Notes: generated by a model from the letters alone, not told the origin. A DNA stretch of 35,640 nt from GCA-003244245 sp036378735 (GCA_036378735.1 DASUVX010000154.1:1-35640), one strand, 5' to 3'; shown: positions 24,114-33,540, counted from the first letter of the stretch. A program made the numbers and translations.

Positions 24114-24854
24114 GTGAACCGACCATCGCGGGGCGACCCCTCAGATCTGACCCCGCTACTCACCGCGCTCGGCGTTGAGATCGACGCCGAGCTACTCACG
24201 CTTGCTCTGACGCACCGCTCCTATGCCTATGAAAGCGGTGGTCTCGAACCGAATGAGCGCCTGGAGTTCCTCGGCGACGCCGTGCTCGGTGTGGTCGTGA
24301 CCGACCACCTGTTCCGCACGCATCCCGACTTGCCCGAAGGGCAACTCGCCAAGCTGCGCGCCAGCGTGGTGAACATGCACGCGCTGGCGGGTGTGGCGCG
24401 CGGACTCGGTCCGGATGGGTTGGGGGAGTACCTGCTGCTGGGCCGCGGCGAGGAGCTCACCGGGGGCCGCAACAAGTCCAGCATCCTGGCCGACACCACC
24501 GAGGCGCTGATCGGTGCGGTGTACCTGCAGCACGGCATCGACGTCGCCCGTGACATGGTGCACCGGCTGTTCGACCCGCTGCTGGTGATGGCTCCGCTGC
24601 TGGGCGCGGGCCTGGACTGGAAGACCAGCCTGCAAGAACTCACCGCCAGCCGCGATCTGGGAGTGCCGGAGTACCGGATCACCGAGGACGGGCCCGACCA
24701 TCTCAAGGAGTTCACCGCGACTGCGGTGGTGGCCGGTGTGGAGCGGGGAACCGGGCAGGGCCGGACCAAGAAGGAAGCCGAGCAGCGTGCTGCTGAGGCC
24801 GCCTGGCGCTCGCTGTCCGAGCTGGCCAGCGGGAGCGCCCCCCCGGCGGGGTAG
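24114..24854 (+). CDS. rnc: Ribonuclease III
   Basis: This double-strand-specific endoribonuclease matures rRNA and some mRNAs. It has 246 residues from the GTG at 24114. Longer frames overlap rpmF and lack family similarity. The catalytic signature NERLEFLGDAVLGVVVTDHLF is at about residues 44-64, with the second acidic motif in ADTTEALIGAVYLQ at about 127. The C-terminal dsRNA-binding domain runs from about 165 to 235 and ends with GRTKKEAEQRAAEAAW. There is no clear ribosome binding site, so translation may be coupled to rpmF, 23 bp upstream. mutM starts 6 bp after the stop. Confidence 0.95.
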   Translation: MNRPSRGDPSDLTPLLTALGVEIDAELLTLALTHRSYAYESGGLEPNERLEFLGDAVLGVVVTDHLFRTHPDLPEGQLAKLRASVVNMHALAGVARGLGPDGLGEYLLLGRGEELTGGRNKSSILADTTEALIGAVYLQHGIDVARDMVHRLFDPLLVMAPLLGAGLDWKTSLQELTASRDLGVPEYRITEDGPDHLKEFTATAVVAGVERGTGQGRTKKEAEQRAAEAAWRSLSELASGSAPPAG

Positions 24855-24860
24855 CCCAGC

Positions 24861-25715
24861 GTGCCGGAGCTGCCCGAGGTCGAGGTTGTCCGGCTAGGCC
24901 TCGCCGAACACGTCACCGGGCGCACGGTGGCCGCTGTCGAGGTGCACCACCCCCGCTCGGTACGCCGGCACCTCGCCGGCGAGCTGGACTTCGCCGCCCG
25001 GCTGGCCGGCCGGCAGATCCGAGCCGCCCGGCGTCGCGGCAAGTACCTCTGGCTGGATCTAGGTGCCGAGGAAGCGTTGCTGGCTCACCTGGGGATGAGC
25101 GGGCAGATGCGGATCCAGCCGCCGGGCGCCGCTGACGAGAAGCACTTGAGAGTGCGGTTCCAGTTTGCCGACAGCGGTGCTGAACTGCGCTTTGTCGACC
25201 AGCGCACGTTCGGCGGCCTGTCGGTGGAGGACATGGTCGACGGCCTACCTGCTCCCATTGCGCACATCGCCCGGGATCCGCTGGACCCGTCGTTCGATCC
25301 TGATTCGGTGGTCGCTGGGATGCGGCGGCGACGCACTGGCCTCAAGCGTGCCCTGCTGGACCAAACCCTGGTGTCCGGAATCGGCAACATCTACGCCGAC
25401 GAAGCGTTGTGGCGGGCCCGGCTGCACGGATCCCGGCCCACTGCAACGCTGACCCGCGCGCAGGGCTGCTCCGTGCTGGCGGCGGTCACGGAGGTGATGA
25501 CCGAGGCGCTCGCAGCCGGCGGCACGTCCTTCGACCGGCTCTACGTCAACGTCAACGGCGCTTCGGGCTACTTCGACCGCTCGCTGGCTGCCTACGGCCA
25601 AGCCGGCCAGCCTTGCCCCCGCTGTGGCACCCCGATCCACCGGGAGCCCTTCATGAACCGCTCCTCCTACTCGTGCCCCCGCTGCCAGCCCCGCCCCCGC
25701 CATCCCCATCACTGA
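24861..25715 (+). CDS. mutM: Formamidopyrimidine-DNA glycosylase
   Basis: This DNA glycosylase/AP lyase removes 8-oxoguanine and formamidopyrimidines. It has 284 residues. It opens PELPEVEVVRLGL: after Met removal Pro is the catalytic nucleophile and Glu the acid. RRRGKYLWLDL (about 54-64) holds the conserved Lys. QTLVSGIGNIYADEALW is the helix-two-turn-helix. The C-terminal zinc finger is complete: CPRCGTPI and CPRCQP. The start is GTG 24861. Confidence 0.96.
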   Translation: MPELPEVEVVRLGLAEHVTGRTVAAVEVHHPRSVRRHLAGELDFAARLAGRQIRAARRRGKYLWLDLGAEEALLAHLGMSGQMRIQPPGAADEKHLRVRFQFADSGAELRFVDQRTFGGLSVEDMVDGLPAPIAHIARDPLDPSFDPDSVVAGMRRRRTGLKRALLDQTLVSGIGNIYADEALWRARLHGSRPTATLTRAQGCSVLAAVTEVMTEALAAGGTSFDRLYVNVNGASGYFDRSLAAYGQAGQPCPRCGTPIHREPFMNRSSYSCPRCQPRPRHPHH

Positions 25716-25828
25716 AGATCCAATCCGTAAACTCGGCGAAACCGGCATTGGGATGGCTCGGAATGTCGGTGGCGAGTTCACGACCGCATGACCGGGTGCA
25801 CTATTGAGCTATGACAAAGGGGGGCTCG

Positions 25829-26092
25829 GTGCGGATGACCGCCTGGGTGCATGGCCGTGTGCAGGGCGTGGGGTTCCGCTGGTGGACTCGCTCCCAAGCG
25901 CTCATGCTGGGACTGGACGGCCACGCGGCAAACTTGTCCGACGGGCGGGTCGAAGTCGTTGCAGAGGGGCCACGGGAAGCGTGCGAGCGACTGCTGGCCG
26001 TGCTGAGGTCCGGGTCGGCGCCCGGGCACGTGAAGCAGGTGACCGAGCGGTTCGACGACGTCCGCGGGGTCAGCGGCTTCGTCGAGCGTTGA
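25829..26092 (+). CDS. acyP: Acylphosphatase
   Basis: This small enzyme hydrolyses carboxyl-phosphate bonds such as acetyl phosphate. It has 87 residues from the GTG at 25829, chosen because AAGGGGGG (25817-25824) lies directly upstream. ATG 25811 or 25835 would also work. GRVQGVGFRWWTRSQA contains the phosphate-binding loop and Arg. NLSDGRVEVVAEG contains the catalytic Asn. It is in its usual place between mutM and smc, except that the aminodeoxychorismate synthase gene comes between acyP and smc. Confidence 0.94.
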   Translation: MRMTAWVHGRVQGVGFRWWTRSQALMLGLDGHAANLSDGRVEVVAEGPREACERLLAVLRSGSAPGHVKQVTERFDDVRGVSGFVER

Positions 26093-26140
26093 CCGGGACG
26101 CCTTGGCTATGCCACTTGCCCCCCGTCGGCGGCGGCACCG

Positions 26141-28348
26141 ATGAGGCCACGCGTGCGCACGCTGATCATCGATAACTATGACTCGTTCACCTACAACCTT
26201 TTCCAGTACCTGGCCGAAATCAATGGGATCGAGCCATGCGTCGTCCGCAACGATGCCCCCGGCTGGCGGGTAGCGGACCTGGAGGACTTCGATAACGTCA
26301 TCATCTCGCCGGGACCGGGGCGGCCCAGCCGATCATCGGATTTCGGTTTCAGCTGCGACGTCGTGCTCGGCGCGTCGATCCCGCTGCTCGGTGTCTGCCT
26401 GGGACATCAAGGGCTGTGCGAGCTCAGCGGCGGAGTGGTCGACTCGGCACCGGAGTTGTTCCACGGCCGCGAGTCGGACGTGTGGCACGACGGCGTTGAC
26501 CTGTTCGCGGGCCTGCCCTCACCGCTACGGGTCGTGCGTTATCACTCGCTGGTAGTCACCGGTGTATCGGACGATCTCGAGATCACCGCGCGGACCGACG
26601 ACGGTGTGATCATGGGTGTCCGGCACCGGTCCCGCCCGGCGTGGGGTGTGCAGTTTCATCCCGAGTCGATCCGTACCGAGTACGGCAGGGATCTGCTGCG
26701 CAACTTCGCGGCGCTCACCAGCCGATGGCGCCAACGCAATCCACCCCGGTGCGGTAGCCGACGAAAATCGCCTGGCGAGCCCGTCACTGCGGCCAAGAAG
26801 AGAAGAAGTCGCGCACTTCGCGTGCTGGTCGCAGCGCAGCTGACCTCGGCACCTACCGAAAACGTGTTCCAGGGCCTGTACGGATTGTCTCCTCATGCGT
26901 TCTGGCTGGACAGCAGCCTGCAAGGTGGCCAGCTCGGCAGATTTTCTTTCCTTGGTGACGCCAGCGGGCCGCTGGCCAGGATCGCCTACGCCGACGTCTG
27001 GCGGGGCACGGTGACCGTGCACACGCTGGGGCAGACTGTGGTGCACCGTACCGGGTTCTTCGACTGGTTGGACGACGATCTGCGCTCCCTGGACGTCGAG
27101 GTGCCGGAGCTGCCGTTCGACTTCGCCCTCGGCTGGGTCGGCTACACCGGTTACGAACTCAAAGCCGAATGCGGCGCCAGGCTGGTGCACCGCTCGGAGA
27201 ACCCAGATGCAGCATTGATCTTCGCCGATCGTGGGCTGGTCGTTGACCACGGGACCGGAACGACATACCTGCTCGCGCTGGCCGATCCGGCCGACGACAC
27301 CGGCGCGCGGGCCTGGCTTCGGCACACCGCTGCTCGGCTGAATGCGCTGGCCGGTGCGTCGCCTCGGCCGGTCCGGCACCCATTAGCGCTGGGCGAGGTC
27401 GGTCTGCGGCACGACCGGTCCCAATACCTCGAACTGATCGCGGCATGCCACCGGGCGATCAAGGAAGGTGAGAGTTACGAGGTGTGCCTGACCAACATGG
27501 TGCTCGGGGCGGCAACGATTGACCCCTGGCCGGCATACCAGGTGCTGCGCGCGCAAAGCCCGGCGCCGTTCGCGGCCTGGTTGCGTTTCGCCGACTTGTT
27601 CGTCCTGAGTACATCGCCGGAGCGTTTCATCCAGGTGTCGAGGCGCGGGGCTGTCGAGTCCAGGCCGATCAAGGGGACGAGGCCCCGTGGGTTGTCCGCG
27701 GAACAGGACCGGCTGCTGCGAGCGGAGCTGGCCGCCAGTGAGAAGGATCGCGCGGAAAATTTGATGATCGTCGACCTGGTCCGCAACGACCTCGGTTCGT
27801 GCGCGCAGCCCGGTTCGGTGCACGTGCCGAGCATTTTCGACGTCGAAAGCTACGCTCACGTGCACCAATTGGTCAGCACTGTGCGGGCGCGGCTGCGCAG
27901 GGGCGTCTCGGCGGTCGATTGCGTGCGGGCAGCGTTTCCCGGTGGATCGATGACCGGGGCGCCGAAGCTTCGCACGATGCAGATCATCGACGATCTGGAA
28001 AGGGGTGCGCGCGGGATCTATTCCGGCGCTCTCGGTTACTTCTCGCTGAACGGGGCAGCCGACCTCGCCATCGTTATCCGCACGCTGGTGATCACGCCGG
28101 ATAAGGTGAGCTTCGGCGTCGGTGGGGCCATCACCGCCCTGTCCGATGACGCTGCCGAATTCGAGGAGACCATCATCAAGGCGAGCGCGATCACCAGCGT
28201 GCTCGGCGGGAGGTTTTCCGAGGTGGCCCACTCGCGCTCGCCCGCTGAGGCCGCCGAATGGGACGGCATGGGTACCCTGCTCGGGCATGCAGTAGGGGAG
28301 CAGCCCAGAGGAGAACGGCAGAGAGGGTCGGAGCGCACGTGCACTTGA
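26141..28348 (+). CDS. pabAB: Fused aminodeoxychorismate synthase (PabA-PabB)
   Basis: This enzyme converts chorismate and glutamine to 4-amino-4-deoxychorismate, the precursor of p-aminobenzoate for folate or for secondary metabolites. It has 735 residues. The N-terminal class I glutamine amidotransferase has the nucleophile in LLGVCLGHQG (Cys near residue 86) and the VQFHPES triad segment near 172. A basic linker at about 200-230 follows. The C-terminal chorismate-binding domain has PIKGTRPRG (the Lys of PabB; anthranilate synthases have Ala there) and FPGGSMTGAPKLRT. No pabC lyase is adjacent. The last 40 or so residues have no family counterpart, and the stop lies 10 bp inside smc, so the original end was probably lost. 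GTG 26153 with GATGAGG upstream is an alternative start. Confidence 0.92.
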   Translation: MRPRVRTLIIDNYDSFTYNLFQYLAEINGIEPCVVRNDAPGWRVADLEDFDNVIISPGPGRPSRSSDFGFSCDVVLGASIPLLGVCLGHQGLCELSGGVVDSAPELFHGRESDVWHDGVDLFAGLPSPLRVVRYHSLVVTGVSDDLEITARTDDGVIMGVRHRSRPAWGVQFHPESIRTEYGRDLLRNFAALTSRWRQRNPPRCGSRRKSPGEPVTAAKKRRSRALRVLVAAQLTSAPTENVFQGLYGLSPHAFWLDSSLQGGQLGRFSFLGDASGPLARIAYADVWRGTVTVHTLGQTVVHRTGFFDWLDDDLRSLDVEVPELPFDFALGWVGYTGYELKAECGARLVHRSENPDAALIFADRGLVVDHGTGTTYLLALADPADDTGARAWLRHTAARLNALAGASPRPVRHPLALGEVGLRHDRSQYLELIAACHRAIKEGESYEVCLTNMVLGAATIDPWPAYQVLRAQSPAPFAAWLRFADLFVLSTSPERFIQVSRRGAVESRPIKGTRPRGLSAEQDRLLRAELAASEKDRAENLMIVDLVRNDLGSCAQPGSVHVPSIFDVESYAHVHQLVSTVRARLRRGVSAVDCVRAAFPGGSMTGAPKLRTMQIIDDLERGARGIYSGALGYFSLNGAADLAIVIRTLVITPDKVSFGVGGAITALSDDAAEFEETIIKASAITSVLGGRFSEVAHSRSPAEAAEWDGMGTLLGHAVGEQPRGERQRGSERTCT

Positions 28349-31300
28349 AGAGCTTGACGCTGAAGGGCTTCAAGTCTTTCGCATCGGCGACGACACTGCG
28401 CTTCGAACCCGGCATCACCTGCGTCGTGGGGCCCAACGGATCGGGCAAATCCAACGTGGTGGACGCGCTGTCCTGGGTGATGGGGGAGCAGGGCGCCAAG
28501 GCGTTGCGCGGCGGCAAGATGGAGGACGTCATCTTCGCCGGCACCGCCGACCGTCCCCCGCTGGGGCGCGCCGAGGTCACCTTGACCATCGACAACACCG
28601 ACGGTGCGCTGCCCATCGACTACACCGAGGTATCGGTCACCAGGCGGATGTTCCGCGACGGCGCCAGCGAGTACGAAATCAACGGCAGCAGCTGCCGGCT
28701 GCTGGACGTCCAGGAACTGCTGAGCGACTCCGGCATCGGCCGCGAGATGCACGTCATCGTTGGGCAGGGCAAGCTCGACTCGATCCTGCAGGCCAAGCCG
28801 GAGGAGCGCCGGGCGTTCATCGAGGAAGCCGCCGGTGTCCTCAAGCACCGCAAGCGCAAGGAGAAGGCGCTGCGCAAGCTGGACGCGATGCAGGCCAACC
28901 TGACCAGGTTGGCCGACCTCACCGCCGAGCTGCGCCGGCAGCTCAAGCCGCTGGGCAAGCAGGCCGAGATTGCCCGGCGGGCGCAGGCCGTGCAGGCCGA
29001 TCTGCGGGATGCTCGGCTTCGGCTGCACGCCGACGATCTGGTGACGCTGCGCGCAGCGGTGGCCAAGGACGAGGCTGACGAAGCTGTCGCCAGGGCTCGC
29101 CGCGATGAGGTGGACAGCGCACTGAACGCCGCGCGCGCCGAGCAAACTGAACTGGAACAGCAGCTCGCCGCGTCCGCGCCACGGCTGGCGGCGGCGCAGG
29201 ACACCTGGTATCAGCTGTCCGCGCTGGCCGAGCGGCTGCGCGGCACGGTGCAGCTGGCTGCGCAGCGATCCCGGCATCTGTCTGCTCCCACCGAAGCCCA
29301 TCGCCCCGGTCGTGATCCCGAAGAGTTGGAAAGTGAGGCGCAGGCAGCGCAACTAAAGGAGAGCGAACTGCACGCGGTGGTGGAACAGGCCCAGGCGGTG
29401 CTGTCGGCCGCGCTGGATCGGCGCGTGGAGCTGGAGCAGGTGGTGGCTGACGCCGAGCGGGCGCACCTGGCCGCCGTCCGCGCCGTCGCGGACCGTCGGG
29501 AGGGGCTGGCTCGGCTCGCCGGCCAGGTTGAGGCGCTGCGATCGACCTCCGGCGCCACCGCGGAGGAGATCGACCGGCTTTCCGGTGCGCTGGCCGACGC
29601 CTGGCATCGCGCGGAGGCAGCCCAGCAGGAGTTCGACGAGCTGCAGCACACGCTCGACGCCCTGCACGCCGGCGAGGTCGGCCTCAACGAGCGCCATGAG
29701 GCGGCGGTGAGTGCGCACGCCACCGCGGCGCAGCGCAGCGCCGAGCTCACCGCGGCACACCGCGAGGCGGAGCAGCAGCGGGCCTCCTGGCGGGCCAGGG
29801 TGGAGGCGCTTTCGGTCGGATTGGCCCGTAAGGACGGCACGCAGGAGCTGCTGGCCGCCGAACTTCCCGGCGTGACGGGGACGGTCGCTGCGCTGCTCAC
29901 CGTCGAGGCCGGCGCCCAGCCCGCGGTAGCGGCCGCTCTCGGTGCCGCGGCGGATGCGCTGGCGGTGGCTGACCTGGACGTTGCAGTCGTGGCGCTGTCC
30001 CTGTTGCGCGAGCAGGGCGCCGGGCGTGCCGGCCTGCTCGTCGGCGGCGCCCCCTGCGCCGGAGCCGCGGTGGATCGGTCAACCTGGCCGGAGCTGCCGG
30101 CCGGCGTGCGGTGGGCGGTGGATCTGGTCCGCTCGCCGGAGCAGCTGCGTCCGGCGCTGCACCGGCTGCTGGAGCGCACCGCGGTGGTCGACGACCTGCG
30201 CGCGGCCCGGGCGCTGCTGGCGGCGCTGCCTACCGCTCGAGCGGTGACCGTCGACGGCGACGTGCTCGGCGCCGACTGGTCGCACGGTGGATCAGGCCGT
30301 AGCCAGAGTTTCATCGAGGTGCAGGCCGCCATCGATGACGGGCAGGCTCGGCTGGCGGAGTGCGAAATGCACATCGAGCAGTTGGCCGCCGAGCTGGACG
30401 GGGCCGGCGCCGAGGAAGCCGCCCGTGCCGAGGATGTCGATAACACGCTGGCCGCTCTGCATGAGTCGGACGCCAAGCTGTCGGCGGTCGCTGAGCAGCT
30501 CGCCCGGCTCGGCCAGGCGGCCCGCTCGGCGTCAGGCGAGGCAGAGCGGCTGCGCCGGCAGCGCGACGAGATGGAGCAGCGCCGGGCCGGTGCGCTGAGC
30601 AGCCTGGCCGAGATGGAGGAGCGGTTGCGGCTGGCTCAGGACGAGCCTGCGGACGCCGAGCTGGACACCTACGAACGCGACGAGGCGGTGGCCGCGCTGG
30701 CGACCGCGCGCAGCGAGGAAGTCGAGGCACGGCTCGCGCTGCGCACCGCAGAGGAGCGCGCGCAGGCGGTGGCCGGCCGGGCTGAGGGCTTGCGTCGCAG
30801 CGCGCAAGCTGAACGGGTGGCCCGGCAACGGGCCGCGGCCGTCGCTGCAGCCCGGCAGCGCGGCGCCGCGGTGGCCGATGAGGTCGTGCGGGCTGGGGAG
30901 CTGGCGTTGGCGCGCATCGAGATATCGCTGCGGCGCGCGGTGGCCGAGCGCGACGCCGTGGCTGTCGAACGCGCGCAGCAAGAGCAGGGCCTGGCGCAGG
31001 TCCGGGCCGTGGTTCGTGAGCTCGCCGAGGAGCTGGACAAGCTCACCGACACGGTGCACCGAGACGAACTGCTGCGCGCTGCGCAGCGGCTGCGTATCGA
31101 GCAACTCGAGACCAAGATCGCCGATGACTTCGGCATCGGCCTGGATGACCTCGTCGCGGAGTACGGGCCGGCCGTGCCGGTGCCGCCGTCCGCGGCCGAG
31201 GTGGCCGAATACGAGCTGGCGCGCCACCGCGGCGAGCCGGTCAGCAGCCCACCGCCGGTTCGCTTCGACCGGGAAATGCAAAGCCGCCGTGCCCAGCGCG

Positions 31301-31941
31301 CGGAGCGCGACCTGGCCCTGCTCGGCAAGGTCAACCCGCTGGCTTTGGAGGAGTTCGCTGCGTTGGAGGAGCGGTACCGGTTCCTGTCCACCCAGCTGGA
31401 GGACCTCAAGTCCACCCGGCGGGACCTGCTCACCGTTATCGCCGAGGTCGACGAGAAGATCCTGGAAGTCTTCACCGAGGCCTTCTACGACGTGGCGCGC
31501 GAGTTCGAGACCGTGTTCGCCACGCTGTTCCCTGGTGGGGAGGGGCGGTTGCTGCTCACCGAGCCCGACGACATGCTCACCACCGGCATCGAAGTCGAGG
31601 CCCGCCCGCCCGGCAAGAAAGTCAAACGCCTGTCACTGCTGTCCGGCGGGGAGAAGGCGCTCACTGCGGTGGCGATGCTGGTGGCGATCTTCCGGGCCCG
31701 CCCGTCGCCGTTCTACGTGCTCGACGAGGTGGAGGCGGCGCTGGACGACACTAACCTCAACCGCCTGATCGCGCTGTTCGAGCTGCTGCGAGACCGCTCG
31801 CAGCTGATCGTGATCACGCACCAGAAAGCGACCATGGAGGTTGCCGACGCGCTATACGGGGTGAGCATGCGCGGCGACGGCGTGACCACGGTGATCTCGC
31901 AGCGGCTACGTGGTGCCGCGGGTTCGGCCGGAGCCGCCTGA
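28339..31941 (+). CDS. smc: Chromosome segregation ATPase SMC
   Basis: SMC forms the ring-shaped condensin-like complex with ScpA and ScpB. It has 1200 residues from the GTG at 28339 (VHLKSLTLKGFKSFA). The N-terminal head has Walker A VVGPNGSGKSNVVDAL (about 32-47). Long coiled coils flank a hinge at about residues 500-640 with GTVAALLTVEAGAQPAVAAALG. The C-terminal head has the ABC signature LSLLSGGEKALTAVAML and Walker B FYVLDEVEAALDD. The start overlaps pabAB by 10 bp. The terminal codons (MRGDGVTTVISQRLRG...) recur in degenerate form about 150 bp downstream. ftsY, the usual next gene, is absent. Confidence 0.97.
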   Translation: MHLKSLTLKGFKSFASATTLRFEPGITCVVGPNGSGKSNVVDALSWVMGEQGAKALRGGKMEDVIFAGTADRPPLGRAEVTLTIDNTDGALPIDYTEVSVTRRMFRDGASEYEINGSSCRLLDVQELLSDSGIGREMHVIVGQGKLDSILQAKPEERRAFIEEAAGVLKHRKRKEKALRKLDAMQANLTRLADLTAELRRQLKPLGKQAEIARRAQAVQADLRDARLRLHADDLVTLRAAVAKDEADEAVARARRDEVDSALNAARAEQTELEQQLAASAPRLAAAQDTWYQLSALAERLRGTVQLAAQRSRHLSAPTEAHRPGRDPEELESEAQAAQLKESELHAVVEQAQAVLSAALDRRVELEQVVADAERAHLAAVRAVADRREGLARLAGQVEALRSTSGATAEEIDRLSGALADAWHRAEAAQQEFDELQHTLDALHAGEVGLNERHEAAVSAHATAAQRSAELTAAHREAEQQRASWRARVEALSVGLARKDGTQELLAAELPGVTGTVAALLTVEAGAQPAVAAALGAAADALAVADLDVAVVALSLLREQGAGRAGLLVGGAPCAGAAVDRSTWPELPAGVRWAVDLVRSPEQLRPALHRLLERTAVVDDLRAARALLAALPTARAVTVDGDVLGADWSHGGSGRSQSFIEVQAAIDDGQARLAECEMHIEQLAAELDGAGAEEAARAEDVDNTLAALHESDAKLSAVAEQLARLGQAARSASGEAERLRRQRDEMEQRRAGALSSLAEMEERLRLAQDEPADAELDTYERDEAVAALATARSEEVEARLALRTAEERAQAVAGRAEGLRRSAQAERVARQRAAAVAAARQRGAAVADEVVRAGELALARIEISLRRAVAERDAVAVERAQQEQGLAQVRAVVRELAEELDKLTDTVHRDELLRAAQRLRIEQLETKIADDFGIGLDDLVAEYGPAVPVPPSAAEVAEYELARHRGEPVSSPPPVRFDREMQSRRAQRAERDLALLGKVNPLALEEFAALEERYRFLSTQLEDLKSTRRDLLTVIAEVDEKILEVFTEAFYDVAREFETVFATLFPGGEGRLLLTEPDDMLTTGIEVEARPPGKKVKRLSLLSGGEKALTAVAMLVAIFRARPSPFYVLDEVEAALDDTNLNRLIALFELLRDRSQLIVITHQKATMEVADALYGVSMRGDGVTTVISQRLRGAAGSAGAA

Positions 31942-32017
31942 CGCGAGCCGGGTCACGGATTCCGGAGCAGCGGCCGCAAGATCGAAGCTAGTCCCGGTCA
32001 TGTGATGAGTCTCATGC

Positions 32018-32099
32018 ATGCGTGCCGATGGCGTTACTGTTACCACGGTGATCTCACGGCGACTGCGGGACCGCCGGTTCGGCCGGAGCCGCCTGACGT
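32018..32099 (+). pseudogene. Degenerate second copy of the smc 3' end
   Basis: Read in the smc frame this gives MRADGVTVTTVISRRLRDRR, against MRGDGVTTVISQRLRG at 31867-31914. It has an extra 6 bp, then a 2-bp loss that shifts the frame. The last 23 bases (32077-32099) equal the smc end 31921-31943 exactly, and 14 more (ACCACGGTGATCTC) match upstream. The differences are mostly at third codon positions, as if it were an older or foreign smc tail. The 74 bp between the copies carry no gene. Confidence 0.75.
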
Positions 32100-32109
32100 C
32101 AACTGTCCA

Positions 32110-33417
32110 ATGGGGGATGCCGCTTTGTTGCTGCCGTTGACCATGTTGGACGAATCGTTGTTGATCACACAGGAGACCCGCGCGGCGTGGAACGTTCAGT
32201 TCGAGGTCGCTGCCGACCACCGCGTGGATGGCGACCGGCTCCGGCAAGCGGTGCGGTCGTGTTGTCGGCGCCATCCGATGGCGCGAGCTCGACTGGCACC
32301 GGCAGACAACGGTAGTAGCTACGCCCAGTGGGACATCGCCGATGACGTGGATCGAGACCCGCTGCGGGTGGTGGACTGCCCGGACGCCACCGCGCTGGAC
32401 GCGTTACGCGCTGAGCTCTACACGCCGCCTGTCGCCCTTGACGCCAGTCCGGGATTTCGGGTAGCGCTGGCCCGGTGCCCCGGCGGGGATCTCGTCCTGC
32501 TCGCCACGAGCCACATGGTTGCCGACGGAGCCGGTGCCGTGCGCCTGATGCAGACCATCGCCCGGACGTATCGGGGAGAGCCGGATCCCCCAGATCCGCT
32601 GCCGCTAGACGAGGCTCGCGACGTCGGCTCATTCCTGGCCCCCGAGACCCGCAGTGAGAAGTGGACACGGGAGCTGGAGTTGCTGCGGCGACTGCACGAG
32701 GCGCTCGATGCACCCAGCCGCATCGCGGCGGTCGGCGGCGCCGACCGTGATGGTTTCGGGTTCGTCTTTCGCGACTTCGATATCGGCGAGGCAACGCCTG
32801 GGCTGGTGCAGCGGCCCCCGGATACGACGATCAACGATGTCCTCGTCGCCGCGCTGCACTGCGCCGTGCAGTGCTGGAATACCCAGCACGATGCGCCCTC
32901 GGACCGCATCGGGGTGATGATGCCGATCAATATTCGCCCCGCTGACCGGGCATGGGATGTCGTGAGCAATCTCACCTCCATGGTCAGCGTTTCGACGGAG
33001 CCGGATGATCGGGCTGATCTGGCGTCGGCGACTGCCGCGGTGGCCGAGCAGACCGTTGAAATGCGGCGCAACAATCGTGCCTACGGTTTGTACGACCTTC
33101 TCGACGCCCTGAAGTCGGCACCGATGATGGTGAAGCGCGCGGTGCCGAGGCTGGTTCACGTGACCGGTGACCGGTTCGTCGACACCGCAATGTTGTCGAA
33201 CCTGGGCCGTCTCCCGGCTCCCCCCACCTTCGGCCCCAAACCCGCATCTGAATTGTGGTTTTCGCCGCCGTGCGACCCAACATGCACCCTGTCTGTCGGC
33301 GTCGCGACCAGCGAACAACGACTCTCGTTGGTGGCGCGGTACCGTTACGAACAATTCGATGCCAGCGCCGCGGAAGATTTCATCGATCTGCTGATATCAC
33401 AGGTGAGATCGCGGTAA
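32110..33417 (+). CDS. Condensation-domain-like acyltransferase, stand-alone
   Basis: It has 435 residues from the ATG at 32110. Longer frames run through the duplicated smc tail. The CoA-dependent acyltransferase fold of NRPS condensation domains, PapA and wax-ester synthases is suggested by the HxxxDG motif SHMVADGAGAVRLM (about residues 136-149). A later structural segment is MMPINIRPADRAWDVVSNLTSMV (about 278), and LSNLGRLP (about 360) is like the DFGWG-region strand. There is no carrier-protein or adenylation domain and no lipid cluster nearby. The substrate is unknown: it could esterify or amidate a lipid or specialised metabolite. No ribosome binding site is evident. It lies in the accessory region after smc. 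Confidence 0.72.
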   Translation: MGDAALLLPLTMLDESLLITQETRAAWNVQFEVAADHRVDGDRLRQAVRSCCRRHPMARARLAPADNGSSYAQWDIADDVDRDPLRVVDCPDATALDALRAELYTPPVALDASPGFRVALARCPGGDLVLLATSHMVADGAGAVRLMQTIARTYRGEPDPPDPLPLDEARDVGSFLAPETRSEKWTRELELLRRLHEALDAPSRIAAVGGADRDGFGFVFRDFDIGEATPGLVQRPPDTTINDVLVAALHCAVQCWNTQHDAPSDRIGVMMPINIRPADRAWDVVSNLTSMVSVSTEPDDRADLASATAAVAEQTVEMRRNNRAYGLYDLLDALKSAPMMVKRAVPRLVHVTGDRFVDTAMLSNLGRLPAPPTFGPKPASELWFSPPCDPTCTLSVGVATSEQRLSLVARYRYEQFDASAAEDFIDLLISQVRSR

Positions 33418-33540
33418 GGTCGCTGATCCGGTTACTCAGTCAGCGACGCCGCTCTCGGCCACGCAGAACAATTGCACCGATCTGCTGATGGCGCTGTCAC
33501 GTCGCTGATCGTCCTCAGACTGTCAGGGTCGAGTTGTAGC

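Noticed and set aside
26141..28348. Anthranilate synthase (TrpE-TrpG fusion) for the pabAB gene
   Set aside because: The PIKGT motif carries the Lys typical of PabB where anthranilate synthases have Ala, so aminodeoxychorismate synthase is the better call.
32002..32109. Upstream extension of the condensation-like protein
   Set aside because: The extra codons are the degenerate smc tail read in another frame.
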